Positions 1 to 28,468 are shown, counted from the first letter of the stretch. The stretch: DNA of 64,000 nt from Microcebus murinus (GCF_040939455.1 NC_134107.1:11595537-11659536); one strand, 5' to 3'. Translations and numbers: made by a program. Notes: a model not told the origin generated them from the letters alone.

Positions 1-185
1 TGGTGCCCTGGGGCCCGGCCGCGCTCCGCCTCCGAGGCCGAGCTGCCCGGCCCGCTTGTCGCCGCCAGCCCTTCCCGGTCTCCGCGGCTGGTGCCACTCA
101 GAAAGAGCCTGTTGCCCTCATGCGTAAAACGGAGTTATCTTTGGAAACTATCCTCGATCGCGCTACCCACGCGAAGGATAAAGAA
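1..185. other. GC-rich flank downstream of BAD; no gene seen
   Basis: This segment is CpG-rich and lies beyond the predicted 3' end of BAD. By synteny the neighbouring gene to the left should be PLCB3 on the plus strand, but I recognise none of its coding sequence here. It may be intergenic DNA or the edge of a CpG island that continues through BAD exon 3. Confidence 0.4.
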
Positions 186-208
186 GACTCGGCGGCACAG
201 ACGCGGGC

Positions 209-214
209 TTTATT
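209..214 (-). terminator. BAD: BAD poly(A) signal
   Basis: Minus-strand AATAAA lies about 350 bases past the BAD stop codon (562). This gives a 3' UTR of plausible length, with cleavage near position 190. Confidence 0.65.
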
Positions 215-561
215 AGCACGTTTGCCCGCGAGCCCGCGGTGCACCGCGCAGGAACGGGCTCTGGCGACGCAACGGTTAACCCCAGCTCGCGACTTGGCGC
301 AGGCGCCTCGGGGCAGCGCTGCAGGGCGGGACCACGGAGACACTTCCGGCGGCAACAGGCAACAAAACTTCCGATGGGGCCGAACCGTCCGTGGCTCTCG
401 CACGCACCGGAAGGGAATCTGGGTCAGACAACCTCCCTCCGAAAGAGACAGCGCGGATCCTCTTTGCATAAAGCTTGAGCAGAAAAGACTTCCGCCCATA
501 CCCAAGATGGCCGCCAAATGCGACGGGAGCGGGCAGAGTTTCGGGATTGTGGCACGGAAGG

Positions 562-9894
<9,333 letters not shown>

Positions 9895-10229
9895 GCTCTG
9901 GGCTGTGCGGACAAGACGGTAGGTAGTTCAGGGCACACCGGGGGCAAACGGCGGCCGTCCGAGGCAGAGGCAGGTGTCCCTGGTTCCCTCTCCCACCCTA
10001 GCGCTCCCAGGCCCTCATCTGTTTGCTGAGTCTGGCCCAGTAGGGAACTCAGGTTCTCCGCCCAGAACCTAAATATCCCCTCAGAACCCTTGGGCTATGG
10101 GGAAGACCCAGGCCCCGGCCCGCCCCGCCGATGGTGACGGCACCCAGGTCTCACCCCAAGCCCGATCTCGAGGCCCCGACCCGGGCCCTCCGCCTCCCTC
10201 CGGTGCTGAGGGCGCCCAGCCCTAGTTAC

Positions 10230-10300
10230 CTGGGTAACGGGAACTGTCATCGATCCGGCCCAATCAGCTCTCGAAATGTCACTCGGGTTGGCCCGGAGGC
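10230..10300 (-). other. BAD: BAD noncoding leader exon (approximate 5' end)
   Basis: A strong minus-strand donor, CAG then GTAACT, lies at 10230/10229 in CpG-rich DNA upstream of the first coding exon, whose acceptor is at 9903. A CCAAT element on the plus strand (10260-10264) lies within or beside it. The transcription start cannot be fixed from sequence. Confidence 0.5.
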
Positions 10301-11420
10301 GGGGCCGCCCCAGGCCCGGCCCGCCCTCGCCGGCCGCCCGACCTACTCCGCGCCCACCGCCTTGCTCCTCTGTCCCTCCCTCATCTCCCGCGGCTCAGCT
10401 CTCAGCTTCCTCACGCCTTGGGCGTGTGTGGGGGCAGGTGAGGGTTTCTCAAGGGTCCCCGTTTGGAACCTGGCTCGCTTCTTCTGTCAAGTCCTTCGGC
10501 CTTAGTTTCCCCGCCTGTAAAATGGGGATTATGACACCTCCCTCGTGAGCTAGTGAAAACTTTGTAAAAGGAGTGACTACTGTGGGTGAAAGCACTTTGC
10601 AGAGCCGCAGCTGAAGCTCAGCCGACGGATACAATTATTGTTGTTATTGTTACTGCTCCGCCTGGGCCGGGTGACCCGGTCGGGAAGTCCCGCTTCCTCC
10701 TCCTCCCCGAGGTGGAGGCTTTGCGCCGCCCGCACCAGGGACATCTCCCCGCGCCATCTCGGGGCACTGGAGATAAGAAAGGAGGCTCCTCCCTGGCGTA
10801 GCATGACCGCCAGGCGAGGGAGAAGGGACGGGGGCCCCTGCGAGGGCGGACCGTAGCACTCGCGGGGCTTGGCGCCGGCGGGCGGCGAGCTCAGGTGAGC
10901 GGGAGAGGCGGGGGACGCGCCCGGGGACTCGGCCGCGGGTTAAGGCCCAGGGGGCGGGGCCCGGAGACCATCTTGGCTATGGGCGGAAGTTTCCTTCAGA
11001 GACTAAGCGAGGGGAAGTCGTTGCCGCCCCCAGCCGGGCGACGCGATCCCGATTCGGGGATGGGGGAGAGAAGCGTGGGAACTGGCGGCCTCCGGAACAA
11101 GCGAGGGCCGGTGGCCCAGAGGTGGGCACAGCCCACCCTGTCGCCGGCAGGCTGCGGCACGGCCCCGGCAACTCGGCCACTTGCCGCCTCGCGTAACACT
11201 GGGCGCCCGCCGGCGGCGCAGCTCGCGCCAATTCTCGAACAGCCCCACGCCGGGTGCGGCGCTGGGCTGCGGAGCCAGACCGGCCCCTGCGCAATTTGCG
11301 TAGCGAACCGCACCCGCGCAGGCGCAGGAGGGGGCGGAGCAGCGGGAGCAGCGGGAGCCGGGGAGCCGGAGCCCCGGTCCCGGCGGCCGGAGCCGGCTCC
11401 CCCAGCTGTGGCCTGAGGAC
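10231..11420. promoter_or_regulatory. CpG-rich, probably bidirectional BAD / GPR137 promoter
   Basis: BAD and GPR137 are transcribed away from each other across this GC-rich, TATA-less stretch. A CCAAT element lies at 10260-10264, GC boxes such as ggggcggggcccgg lie near 10950, and an NRF1-like cgcgcaggcgcagg lies near 11315. A strong plus-strand donor at 10894/10895 marks the end of a likely GPR137 leader exon. The section 10495-10640 contains a MIR-like fragment (ccgcctgtaaaatggggat). Confidence 0.6.
10800..10894 (+). other. GPR137: GPR137 noncoding leader exon (5' end approximate)
   Basis: The sequence ctcag then gtgagc at 10894/10895 is a near-consensus donor on the plus strand in the CpG island. 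It would splice to the acceptor at 11999/12000, just before the GPR137 ATG. Other leader exons near 11300-11420 are possible. Confidence 0.45.
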
Positions 11421-12014
11421 CAGGCATCGGCCTCCTCTTGCCTCTTGCGGCTGGAGAGTGGATGCGGTGGGGGTAGGGTGGGGTCGGCGTCCGCAATCCC
11501 GAGGACAGAAGGCAGAGGCTCCCCATCCGGATTATTGGAGGGGAGAGAGCCCCCCTGCTTGAGGAGGGGGAGAGCAGGGCGTTGGGCGCCCCCCGCTGGG
11601 GCCGCTGCCCTAAGCTTACGGGCATCGGTGGGCTCTCCCCCTCCTGCCAGGACGACACGAGCGATCAAGGCCACAGATTCCTCTCCTTTGGCCTCTGCAC
11701 CCTCCCCACCCCTGGTTCTGGGGTCGGCCCATAGAGGAGACACTCCCCAACTCCCACCCTGTCTGCCCGGGAGAGGAGAAACTGCCCTTCCACTCCTCTG
11801 AGTGAAGGGCCAGAGGCCCAGGCTGCCCGTGCTCCCCAAGGGCAAGGGTCTCTCTCTGTGGAGGAGGAGGGGCCTGGCAGCCACAACTTCTTTCCTTGTG
11901 AGCTCCCCATCTCTGTCTCTGCACCGTGCAATTCCCACCCCTCAGTATTTATTTTCCTGGCACCCTGCCAGCCCCTCCATCTCTGTCTCCGGGATTCAGG
12001 CCTCCCTTCCTGAC

Positions 12015-14685
12015 ATGGAGAGTAACCTGTCTGGCCTGGTGCCTGCTGCCGGGTTGGTGCCTGCGCTGCCGCCTGCGGTGACCCTGGGGCTGACCGCGGC
12101 CTACACCACCCTGTACGCCCTGCTCTTCTTCTCGGTCTATGCCCAGCTGTGGCTGGTGCTCCTGTATGGGCACAAGCGTCTCAGCTATCAGACGGTGTTC
12201 CTGGCACTCTGTCTGCTCTGGGCTGCCTTGCGTACCACCCTCTTCTCCTTCTACTTCCGAGATACTTCCCGAGCCAACCGCCTGGGGCCCTTGCCCTTTT
12301 GGCTTCTTTACTGCTGCCCTGTCTGCCTGCAGTTCTTCACCCTGACGCTTATGAACCTCTACTTTGCCCAGGTAACCGTGGTAATGGGTAGGGGGGTGGG
12401 GGCGGCAAGCTCCAAAGACCCAAGGGAGTCATGGGCATCTCTGCTCCTAGGTGGTGTTCAAGGCCAAGGCGAAGCGTCGGCCGGAGATGAGCCGAGGCTT
12501 GTAAGTACTCGGGATAATGATGGGCTCAGCCCCCAGGTCAGGGGCAGGGAGCAGCCCTGTGGAGATGTCCCTTCCGGTCTCAGGGGTGAGGCAAGAACAA
12601 CCCAGGGGATATTTGTGGAAAAGGTTGGAAAAGTTAGAGCACCTGCTGCAGATGGCTCAGCAGAGGCGTTGCATGTATGAAGGGCAACGATAATAGCAGG
12701 AGTCATGACACTGTGAGGGGAGAGGGCACTAGTGTCATCCATGATGGAGAAACAGCTGGAGGCTCCAGCCCATGGAAGCTCCAAAGCCAAACTGCACTTC
12801 TGGGTGACCTAGGGGAGCAATACCCTTGTCATTGACACAGTGTCTTACAGTTTATAAAGAGCTTTCACAAACAGTTTTCATTTTTGCAATTTACCTGAGA
12901 GGCTGTTATATTATCCTCACTTGAGAGGTGAAGAAACTGAGGCCTGGCAAGGTAAAGCAACATGTTCAAGGTCACAGAGCTGGCAGGAGGCAAAGCCAGG
13001 GCTAAAACCCAGATTTCTGACTCCCAATTTGGTGCTCTTTTCAAAGTACCACAGCTGTCAGTCACTTTCTGACCTCTTTGGGCCTCAGTTTCCCCATCTG
13101 TAAGATTGGAGGAACAGAGTTCAGACTGGATAGTCTGAGTTCTGATTGGCACCGGCTCTCCTGGGAGAGGTGGGGTGGTTGGCGGGTGCTAGGGGCAGTC
13201 AGTGTCTGGGGCTGACTGTGCTGTGGGCTCTAGGTTGGCTGTCCGAGGGGCCTTCGTGGGGGCCTCGCTGCTCTTTCTGCTGGTGAATGTGCTGTGTGCT
13301 GTGCTCTCCCGCCGGCGCAGGGCACAGCCCTGGGCCCTACTGCTGGTTCGAGTCCTGGTGAGCGACTCCCTCTTCGTCATCTGCGCACTCTCTCTTGCCG
13401 CCTGCCTCTGCCTTGTGGCCCGGCGGGCCCCCTCCACTAGCATCTACCTGGAAGCCAAGGTAGGGCCACAAGCCCTGATGCCCAGGTGTCCTTTGGGAGC
13501 TTTGGGCATCGGTCTTCAGGGCATAGAGGAAGCTGGGAGCTTTCCTTCCTTGAGGATCCTCTGTTGTCATCTGCACCAGGGGACCAGTGTGTGCCAGGCA
13601 GCTGCAATGGGTGGTGCCATGGTCCTGCTTTATGCCAGCCGGGCCTGCTACAACCTGGCAGCCCTGGCCTTGGCCCCCCGGAGCCGGCTGGATGCTTTCG
13701 ATTACGACTGGTACAATGTATCTGACCAGGTGGGCATTTGGCGTGTCTCCTACCCCCTTAGTAGCCATGATGCCTAGCCCCCAGCTGGCCTGGGTCCTGT
13801 CCACGTGCCCCATTAGCATGACTGCAGACTGGCACAAGCCCCTGCCTTCCCACAGGCGGACCTGGTAAATGACCTGGGGAACAAAGGCTACTTGGTGTTT
13901 GGCCTCATCCTCTTCGTGTGGGAGCTGCTGCCTACCACCCTGCTGGTGGGCTTCTTCCGGGTGCACCGGCCCCCACAGGACCTGGTGAGGGCCTCCACCC
14001 TCCTCTGTGGGGCCGGTGGAGAGGGGTGGACACTGGGAACCTGGTCTAGGGTCTGGATTGTGGGAGCCCAGTGGGGGGCAGGAGAAAGCACCGATGGCAG
14101 CTTCCTCCCCCCAGAGCACCAGCCGCATCCTCAATGGGCAGGTCTTTGGCTCCCGTTCCTACTTCTTCGACCGGGCTGGGCACTGTGAGGACGAGGGCTG
14201 CTCCTGGGAGCACAGCCGGGGCGAGAGCACCAGGTAGGAGCCCTGGCCCCGCCTCAGGACCCCCGGGCCCCTGCCTGGCTCCATGGAGCCATGGGGGACC
14301 AAGAGCCAGGTCCTGCTGCCCCCCGCACCCTGTTTCCTCCATGGCCTCCATTTCCCCATCTGTACTAGGGGAGGTCTCCTCTGGCTTCCTAGTGCTAAAG
14401 CCCCTACCCCTTGCCCAGATGTCCAGGTCACAGGGGCTCTGTTCTAAGTCTCTCTTCCTCCCCCAACTCTTGGGACTGTGGCTCTGGTCACTGCCACGGG
14501 ACTGACCCTGTTTCTCTGCCTGCAGCATGTCGGGCAGCCTAGGCTCTGGCAGCTGGTATGGTGCCATCGGGCGCGAGCCGGGCTGGTGTGAGGGCAGCCA
14601 GACGAGGACCACTCCTCTGCTCTTCTCCCAGGTGCCGGGACCAGGCGGTCACCACCACAGTCTCTACTCCACCCCACAGACGTGA
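12015..14685 (+). CDS. GPR137: GPR137, seven-transmembrane lysosomal protein
   Basis: Coding exons are 12015-12371, 12451-12500, 13234-13459, 13580-13729, 13856-13984, 14115-14233 and 14526-14685, giving 396 residues with all phases consistent. The protein starts [20 protein letters not shown] and reads as an integral membrane protein with hydrophobic segments starting in [20 protein letters not shown]. Family members sit in the lysosomal membrane and, for GPR137B, have been linked to Rag GTPase and mTORC1 control; they are not typical rhodopsin-type receptors. The [10 protein letters not shown] loop and the C-terminal ending [11 protein letters not shown] match the mammalian family. The ATG lies 16 bases into its exon, after an acceptor at 11999. 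An alternative acceptor at 14630-14631 would give a different C-terminus (see findings). Introns are short except intron 2, which holds a MIR. Confidence 0.95.
12830..13110 (+). repeat. MIR-like ancient SINE in GPR137 intron 2
   Basis: It contains gaggtgaagaaactgaggc, then ttcaaggtcacagagctgg and ctcagtttccccatctgtaa, the MIR layout or two adjacent fragments of it. Confidence 0.55.
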
Positions 14686-14958
14686 TTCCCCAACCTTTCT
14701 CCCGAGTACCCACACCCTAGCCCCCCTCACCCCAGGCCCCTGTGCCAAGTGCATCTGCTGCTTCTTGCCCAGGGTCCTGAGGGACATGGCCGCCCCCTCC
14801 TCTGGCCGGCTCCTTGCCGCTCCTGTCGTAGTGAGCTTGTGCCATCCCCCTAGGATGGAGGGCATGGCCCTGGCCGCCAGATGCCCACAGCACCCTGGCA
14901 TGACCTGCCACCTCCGCTTCCACATCGGAGTCAGCTACCTCTCCTGTGCCTGCCACTT

Positions 14959-14964
14959 AATAAA
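14959..14964 (+). terminator. GPR137: GPR137 poly(A) signal
   Basis: AATAAA lies 274 bases past the stop codon, followed by a GT-rich stretch (cagtgtctgtg). Confidence 0.8.
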
Positions 14965-14989
14965 CAGTGTCTGTGCCCCATGTCCAGTC

Positions 14990-16800
14990 ACCTGTCTATT
15001 GGTCATATGCTTTGTGTTTCCTTCCTCTTTGTAGCCTAAGGCTGACCAGACACTGGCCCTTGAAGTGGCTGCTGGTCTGGGCAAGGGCCACTTACCCCTG
15101 TCAAAGCTGATGAGCCAAGAGAAGGAGGGACCTGCAGTCTGCCAGGGAAGGGAGACCACACAGGCCCAGAATAGCCCCACTCACTCCAGATCCCTACCCA
15201 CTCCAGCAGTTTCTACTTTGTCCTTAAGACCTGCTTCATATGTCACCTTGATGAAGTCATCTGCCTCCTGGTCAGGGAATGTGGCCCCTGTCTTGGGTCC
15301 CATAGCACCGTGGTTAGGTGGCTATTGTGAGTCTTAACCCCAATGGATTGGGCTTTCTGGAGGCCCTATATCCTTGTCACCACTCTGACCTTGTCTCCAG
15401 GAGTCCAGGGTTAGTCAGAGGCCTGCAAAGGAATCGTTGCTGTGACTGATTAGCTCCTATCTCCCTCCCAGGGTGTGGTTTGCCCAGGTGAGCAGGTGGC
15501 CACCACGCTGTGTCTGCCTGGTGGTCCTGGGGGCCCCTTCTCCAGCTGCCTCCAATAGCACCATCACTGCCTCTGTTCCTACAGCTCTGGGAGATCTGTC
15601 CTGTGCCTGGCTGTCATTTATTACAGGCTCTGTCTCCTGCCCACATAACCTGGCTGTCCCAGCTCCTCAGAGTTCCCTGGACCTAGCACTGAGCCTGCCC
15701 TGACACCTTTCACTTGGGATCATCTTGGGCACCCGGCCTGTGGGACCCCTAGAGAAGGCATCACAGAGAATCAGCTTGAAGCTGGGCGATCATTTTTTTT
15801 TTTTTTTGAGACAAAGTCTCACTCTGTTGCCTCAGCTAGAGTGTCATGGCATCAACCTAGCTCACAGCAACCTCAAACTCCTGGGCTCAAGCGATCCTCC
15901 TGCCTCAGCCTCCTGAGTAGCTAGCACTATAGGCAAGCACCACCATGCCCGGCTAATTTTTTCAATATATTTTTAGTTGGCCAATTGATTTCTATTTTTA
16001 GTAGAAATGGGGTCTCCCTCTTGCTCAGGCTGGTTTCGAACTCCTGACCTTGAGCCATCCTCCCGCCTCGGTCTCCCAGAGTGCTAGGATTACAGTTATG
16101 AGCCACCTCGCCTGGCCAACCATCATTTTTTGTTGAAAGGAAAATTGCTTGCGTTTGTAGGGCACTGTATTGTGCAAGCCAGGCTCTGTTTTGAACATTT
16201 ATAAACACTGACCTCTTTAATGCTCAGAACAGCACCCCAAAGTGATGATTAATCATCCCTTTTCTGTAAGTGGGAACAGCGAGACTCCAGAGTTTGGTAA
16301 CCTGTCCCGGTCCCCTGCTGGTAGGGGTGGTCAGCCTTAAAGCTGAAGCTTAAAATCACCCACCATGAGGGCCAAGGACCCCAGGAGGCAAGGGGGTCTT
16401 TGGAGAGATCAGAGATTGTAAAGAAGCGGGTGAGAGCAGGCAAGTGTGGGTTCAGGACCCACCAGGGCTTTGGCTGTTCAGGCAGTGGGAGAGAGAAAGC
16501 TGACTCCAGCTCCTTGCTGGGATTGGCAGGCAGCTCTAGCCCAGGCCCCTGGGGCTGACTCCTGGGCACAGAGGTGAGGACCAAAGGCTGGGGATATGGG
16601 AGTGGGGACAGGAGGTGCCCCAGCAGTGACTTCCCAGAGCTTGGTTCCATCCCCCACATCTGCCAATTCCAGGTGGCCTCAGTGAGATACTCCCCCAACC
16701 CTTGGGGGGCTCCCTTGAGTGCTGAGCCCTAGGGCCAGGCTGTCTCCTGGGGCGGAGATAAGAGGGCCCTTCCCAATCCAGTAATGGGCCTGGGAGATGC
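14990..16800. other. GPR137-KCNK4 intergenic region
   Basis: No coding exon is recognised. It holds one minus-oriented Alu (15793-16118), an adjacent MIR-like fragment (about 16195-16320) and otherwise unremarkable unique sequence leading into the KCNK4 CpG island. Confidence 0.5.
15793..16118 (-). mobile_element. Alu, minus orientation
   Basis: Starts with poly(T) and gagacaaagtctcactc and ends cgcctggcc. The strepsirrhine linker is present in reverse. Confidence 0.9.
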
Positions 16801-16899
16801 CAGGAGATTAGTGTCATGCCTGTCCGAAGAGGTGGGCCAGTTGATGCCCAGGTCGGGGCCATGCCGCTGGCCACACTGGGCTGCAGTCCGGTCAGAGAC

Positions 16900-17650
16900 T
16901 AGAAGGTTGCACTCAGCGGCAACCCCTCTCTGGCTCCACTGCCACCCACCGCCCGGGGCCAGCCAGGATTGGGGAGCCGGGGCGGCGGCAGGTAAAGGTT
17001 TGAGGGTGGCGCCTGCGGCGAGGGCGCTGAACCGAGGGAGGCGCGGCGATGGGTGGGTTAAACTGGGGAGGAGGGGGGCTCCTGGTGGCGGGAGGGGGGG
17101 TCTCAGCCCCAGCGGCCGCCCGCTCCGCCCCTGCCGCCTCCGCGGCCCAGCCGGCACCGGCACCGGCGAGGCCGCGCGGGAGCCCGGGCTGCAGCCGCTG
17201 CCGCAGCGGGGCCGACAGTAAGTGCAGGGCGGGCGCAGGGGCTCGGGAAGGACTCCCGGGCAGGGGCCCCCGAGGGGCGACGGACTGGGCGGGGCGCCCA
17301 CCTCCCGCGTGTGGGCGCGTCGGGGAGTGGTGCCACCGCGTATCCCGCGCCCATCACGCTCCGAGACGTCGGCGTGAGGACAGGGGGAGGCGGCGGGGGC
17401 GGCGGGCCTGTGGTCTGGCGTGTGCACCGCCGGCACGCCCATGGGGGTCGGGTGCCTGGAGTCTGCGGGAGCGTGCGGGTGCGGTGCGGTGCGAGCAGGC
17501 AGCCTGGGCGGCGCGGCCGGCTGGGGCTGCAGGGTGGAGCGTGGGCGCGCGGGTCTCGGTGGCGGCGCGTGTCGGGGCGTGTGTGCGCGTGGGCGCCGCC
17601 GCCCTCTGTCCTGGGGACTGACAGCTGTCACTGCTCTGGCCCTTGACGAC
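16900..17650 (+). promoter_or_regulatory. KCNK4: KCNK4 CpG-island promoter
   Basis: A very CpG-dense, TATA-less block surrounds the predicted KCNK4 leader exon ending at 17217. It contains GC-box-like runs near 17100. The exact start site cannot be set. Confidence 0.55.
17000..17217 (+). other. KCNK4: KCNK4 leader exon, ending in the A of a split ATG
   Basis: A strong donor, gtaagt, starts at 17218 after ggccgaca. Joined to the next exon (18314, starting tgaccacag), the last A and the first TG form an ATG that opens a 26-residue in-frame extension of KCNK4. The 5' end is approximate. Confidence 0.6.
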
Positions 17651-18126
17651 CTCCACCCCACTCCTTCCCGGAACCGGGAGTTCTCCCTTCCTCCTCCGGT
17701 CCTCGCTTCTGCGCAGCGGCCCGGACCCGCCCCTGGGTTCCTCGAAAGCCCGGCAGGGCGCAGGGGGACCCTGGAGGCTCCGCGTCTGACCTGTCGCGAC
17801 TAGCCGGGAGCACGGAGAGGAGGCGAGAGGGGAGGGAGAAGCCGCGAGGATGCTGCCACATCCCCAGCCTGCGAGCCGGACCAGCCACCGCGCGTCCCCA
17901 CCCTAAGCGGTCCGGCCTCGCCTCCTGCTTTCCCTTCGCGCCCCCTCGGCCCCCTCCTTGAGGGCCGGTTCCCCAAGCCCCCTCCGGGCCCCCCACGCTG
18001 CCTCGCTGCCCTGCTTCTTCCTAGGCAGGCTCAATCTCTCTCGCCCTCCCACTCGCCTTCCTTTCGCTTTCCGGTGCCCTCTCCTCTTCTCACACCCTGG
18101 AGTCCCCAACGGGGCAGGGAGGTTAA

Positions 18127-24855
<6,729 letters not shown>

Positions 24856-25112
24856 GGGCGGGATCCCCGGCCCGGGCTTCTCTAAGGGCTTGTTCCTCCT
24901 CTCTCCCCGGCATGCTTGGCTTGTTTTACCAAAGAGCCCTCTGTCAATGTGATTGAAACCTGGGGAGGAGGCTACGGGTTGCCACTTTGCTACCCCCTAC
25001 ACCCCCATCCTCGCTCCCATCCATTTCCAGAGCCCCCAAGGCTTTCTGTTTCGCCTCCCTGGCCAGGCCTGTCCCTCACAACACCTCACGAGTGTGCCTC
25101 GAAACCTGCATT

Positions 25113-25118
25113 AATAAA
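25113..25118 (+). terminator. KCNK4: KCNK4 poly(A) signal
   Basis: AATAAA lies 258 bases past the KCNK4 stop codon and is the only good candidate before CATSPERZ. Confidence 0.75.
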
Positions 25119-25397
25119 CGAAAACAGTCTGCACCGCTGCGGGCGTGAGCGCGAGTGGGTGTTGGAGTGCTTTCCTCGGCCGCCGCCCAGGGGGCACGTC
25201 GGGCCTTCCCCGACCCCCAGGCCGCGGGAGTCCTGGCCCTCTCAGCGGTTCCCAGGCCCGCCTCTCTGCCTGGAGGCAACTGGGTAGGGTCCGCCTTCAG
25301 AATCATCCAAGATGGGCTGTGTGTCTCCAACCTCAGCAGATACTGGGGGGAGAGGGGGAGGAAGAGAGAATAGCATCATCTAGTGTGGAGGGATGTA

Positions 25398-25746
<349 letters not shown>

Positions 25747-25878
25747 GAGGGCGGTAGTTTGAACTCTCCCCGCGCGAGAGCTGCGTCGCCACGCGCCCCG
25801 TCACCACTCGGGAGACCCTGCCCCTCCCAACTCCTGGCCCCCAGGCCTGTGGCGGCTGGGTCCGTTGGAGGCAGTACT

Positions 25879-28350
25879 ATGGAGGAAGAGCCTATCGAAG
25901 TAAGAACTCTTCCCAGGTCCCCTTACGGTCAGCCCCCAGACTCATCCTAGGCTCGACCTGGGCCCTTGGCATAACTTCTCGCCGAGCCTTGGCTTCCCGC
26001 GGCTCCCACCAATCCCCACGCCCGCTCGACGGAGTCCCCAGCCGGGCCTGGCTCAAGACACCCGCCCCCACCCTGCTCTTCCTTCCCGCCCCAGCTCCCC
26101 GCGACCCCGGGCTTCCCTCGTTGTACGTGGCCCACAGGGGTTGCCCGACCACCGCGGCTCAGGCGAGGCGAACTCGTCCAGCGACATCCGGGACCTGTGG
26201 ACCACCACCTCACTGTCGGAGTCACAACAGAACCTGCCGCTGTTCAAGGTCTGCGAGAACTTCGACGAAGAGGGTATCTACGTAGACAAGACTCAGTGGT
26301 ACAAACAAACCCGCGTCTGGGAAGATGATGAAGAGGACGAGAGCCACAGCTTCCCAGAGGAACCGCAGGAAGGCAGCTCCACGGAGCCCCCCGCGGGGAA
26401 GAAGGGAGACAGTTCCAGGAGCAAGGCCGGTTAGTGTGGCCTCGCCAGGCCGTGGACGCTCACAGGGCGGGGGCTGGCCAGGGCCCCAATTTCCGTTGCT
26501 GTAAAGTGGGGGAAGCTGATAGGATCCAAGTTTCTAGGACTCCCAGGGACCAGTACCAGCGCGAATCTTCCGCGTTTTGAATCAACCGGGCATTCTTGGC
26601 GCGCCCCCTACCGGGCAGGCGTCAGAGCAGGCCTTCCCGCCGCGGCACGCCGAGTCCGGGAAGGCAGGCACGAAAGTGCGCAGAGGCAGCCGGTAACGGA
26701 ACCATCCCGCCAGCTGACGGGGGGGAGGTGTTAATGCCCTGCCTGAAGATTCGCCTTGGTTAAGAGGGTGTCTGTCCTTCATGTCGTCACTGGTTACAAT
26801 TTTTAAGCCCTTCCTACATGCAGGGCGCTGTTTGGCACTTGCTCCTCACTTCCCCCTTCACAGGGAATTGGAACCCAAAACAATCGCCAGGCATTGAGCG
26901 CTTGCTCAGTGCCAGGCATGGGGCTTCCCTTGCATATCACCTTTAAACTTCATGCCCTCCGTTTAACCGATGAAGAACTTTGGGGCTGGAAAGTTTCAGT
27001 CACTGGTGCTCAGTCTCACACAGTGGGGAGTCAGACTGAACCCAGGTAGATGGGACTCTAAAGCCTGGGGTTGTAACCAGTGGTGTCCCATGCTGACTCT
27101 AACCAAGACAGCACCTGGAATTGGTCTCTGAAGGCCACTCCCTCCTACTGAGTGCCTACATATCTCCTCTACTCCAGGGAAGACGCAGGAGTTTGCAGAT
27201 GACTGACCTTTTTTCTCTTCTCTCAGAAAAACGTCACTCAATGTCATCGGTGGAAGGCTCCAGACATGCACCCCATCTAGCCTACTGGGCAGAGCAGCAG
27301 AACAGGGTTGGAAGGGCCCAGGGAGACTGGGGGTTTCTGTGGGGTAGGGGATAGGCAAGCTGGGGATTGCAAGGAGTGAAAAGATGGTGGATTACAAGGT
27401 GGAGGGGCAGGTGGGCTAGTTGGGTGTCTCAGGGCTGCAGGGAGCAGGTGGGGCATGTCAGCTGTGGGCAGAGATGGGATCTGTGAGCCTCTTGCTGCTT
27501 TTCTAGCTGCCACTGCCCCTGAGGGAGCTCATGAAGAATGAAGCTCTGGAAATTCTCAACAAAACCCTCCGGAGTGAGTCCCTCCAACCTTCCACAAAAG
27601 ATCCTGGAGGATTTTGCAGGGCTTGAGCCCATCGGGTTGGGGTTTCAGGATGTGTATGTCCTATCAAACCCCCATAGCATCCACAAATATTCTAAGGGCC
27701 CCAAAAAATTAAAAGTTGAGGGATCCACACAGGAAGACCCAGTGGGGAGGGCATTGGGTAACTGTCAGAGGCCTGGGATCTAGCCTTAGTGCAGCCCCCT
27801 TCTAGCTGATGGGGCTTTTCTGAGGCTGTTTCCCCACCTGCCCAATGGCATGACAGTCTTAGTATGACCGTGGTTCCCTCTCAGTGGGTGGGGGAGCTGT
27901 GAGGAGCCTTTGGACAGTGAATTATTTGGGTAAAATTCTGCTTATGATATGAAGGTCCAGCAGGGAGAAAGGGCCAGCTGATGGCTTAGAGTGGGTGGTC
28001 CAGAAGGGGTCCAAAAAACTGCTCCCTACCACTCCATACATCTTCTCTAACCGTGCCCTCATCCACCCTCCACCTTAATACCCCAGCACCTTAGAGACCA
28101 AAGTTGCCCAGACTAATACAGATCTGAGCACTCTGCGTTGCTGCCCCCCCAAATCACCTGCAGTTCCTCAAATCACACATGTTGGCGCCCGCTGTTGGGG
28201 AGGCTTGTGGATCCCCACTGCCCTGAGCTGAGCATAGCCCTTCTCCTAGGCTACCGGTCAGGAATTGGCAGGGACCATTTCCTGACCAAGGAGCTGCAGC
28301 GATACATCGAAGGGATCAAGAAGCGCCAGGACACGGGACAGAACATCTGA
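25879..28350 (+). CDS. CATSPERZ: CATSPERZ (TEX40), CatSper calcium-channel auxiliary subunit zeta
   Basis: Coding exons are 25879-25899, 26138-26429, 27227-27306, 27507-27573 and 28250-28350, giving 186 residues (human is about 200). CatSper zeta is a small cytosolic subunit of the sperm flagellar CatSper calcium channel and helps keep its four-column arrangement for hyperactivated swimming. The first exon encodes only MEEEPIE. Recognisable family blocks are [20 protein letters not shown], the CENFDEEG segment, [26 protein letters not shown] and the most conserved C-terminal block, [20 protein letters not shown]. There is no membrane segment or signal peptide. It is the fastest-diverging gene of the window, as expected of a sperm protein. 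It follows KCNK4 on the same strand by about 1 kb, and KCNK4 read-through transcripts are known in human. Confidence 0.9.
26870..27050 (+). repeat. MIR-like ancient SINE in CATSPERZ intron 2
   Basis: It contains gagcgcttgctcagtgccaggca, then taaccgatgaagaacttt and a degraded cagtctcacac core. Confidence 0.5.
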
Positions 28351-28462
28351 AACTAAGAACACCACCTCGGTCTCTCAGCAGCAGCCCGACTCCAGCGCCG
28401 TGCCCTGCCCGGCCCCCAGACCCAAGCCCGACCCTGTCTGCGTGGAATTTTAGCCCTAGATA

Positions 28463-28468
28463 AATAAA
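28463..28468 (+). terminator. CATSPERZ: CATSPERZ poly(A) signal
   Basis: AATAAA within ataaataaaag lies 112 bases past the stop codon, with a GT-rich stretch after it. Confidence 0.8.

Noticed and set aside
11003..11938. A 311-codon minus-strand open frame in the GPR137 upstream region
   Set aside because: GC-rich DNA lowers stop frequency on both strands. The predicted protein is a low-complexity Pro/Arg/Ser mix that changes character along its length, with no splice or family support.
16729..17661. A 310-codon minus-strand frame antisense to KCNK4 exon 1
   Set aside because: It sits in the densest CpG island, several frames on both strands are open there, and the product resembles no known protein.
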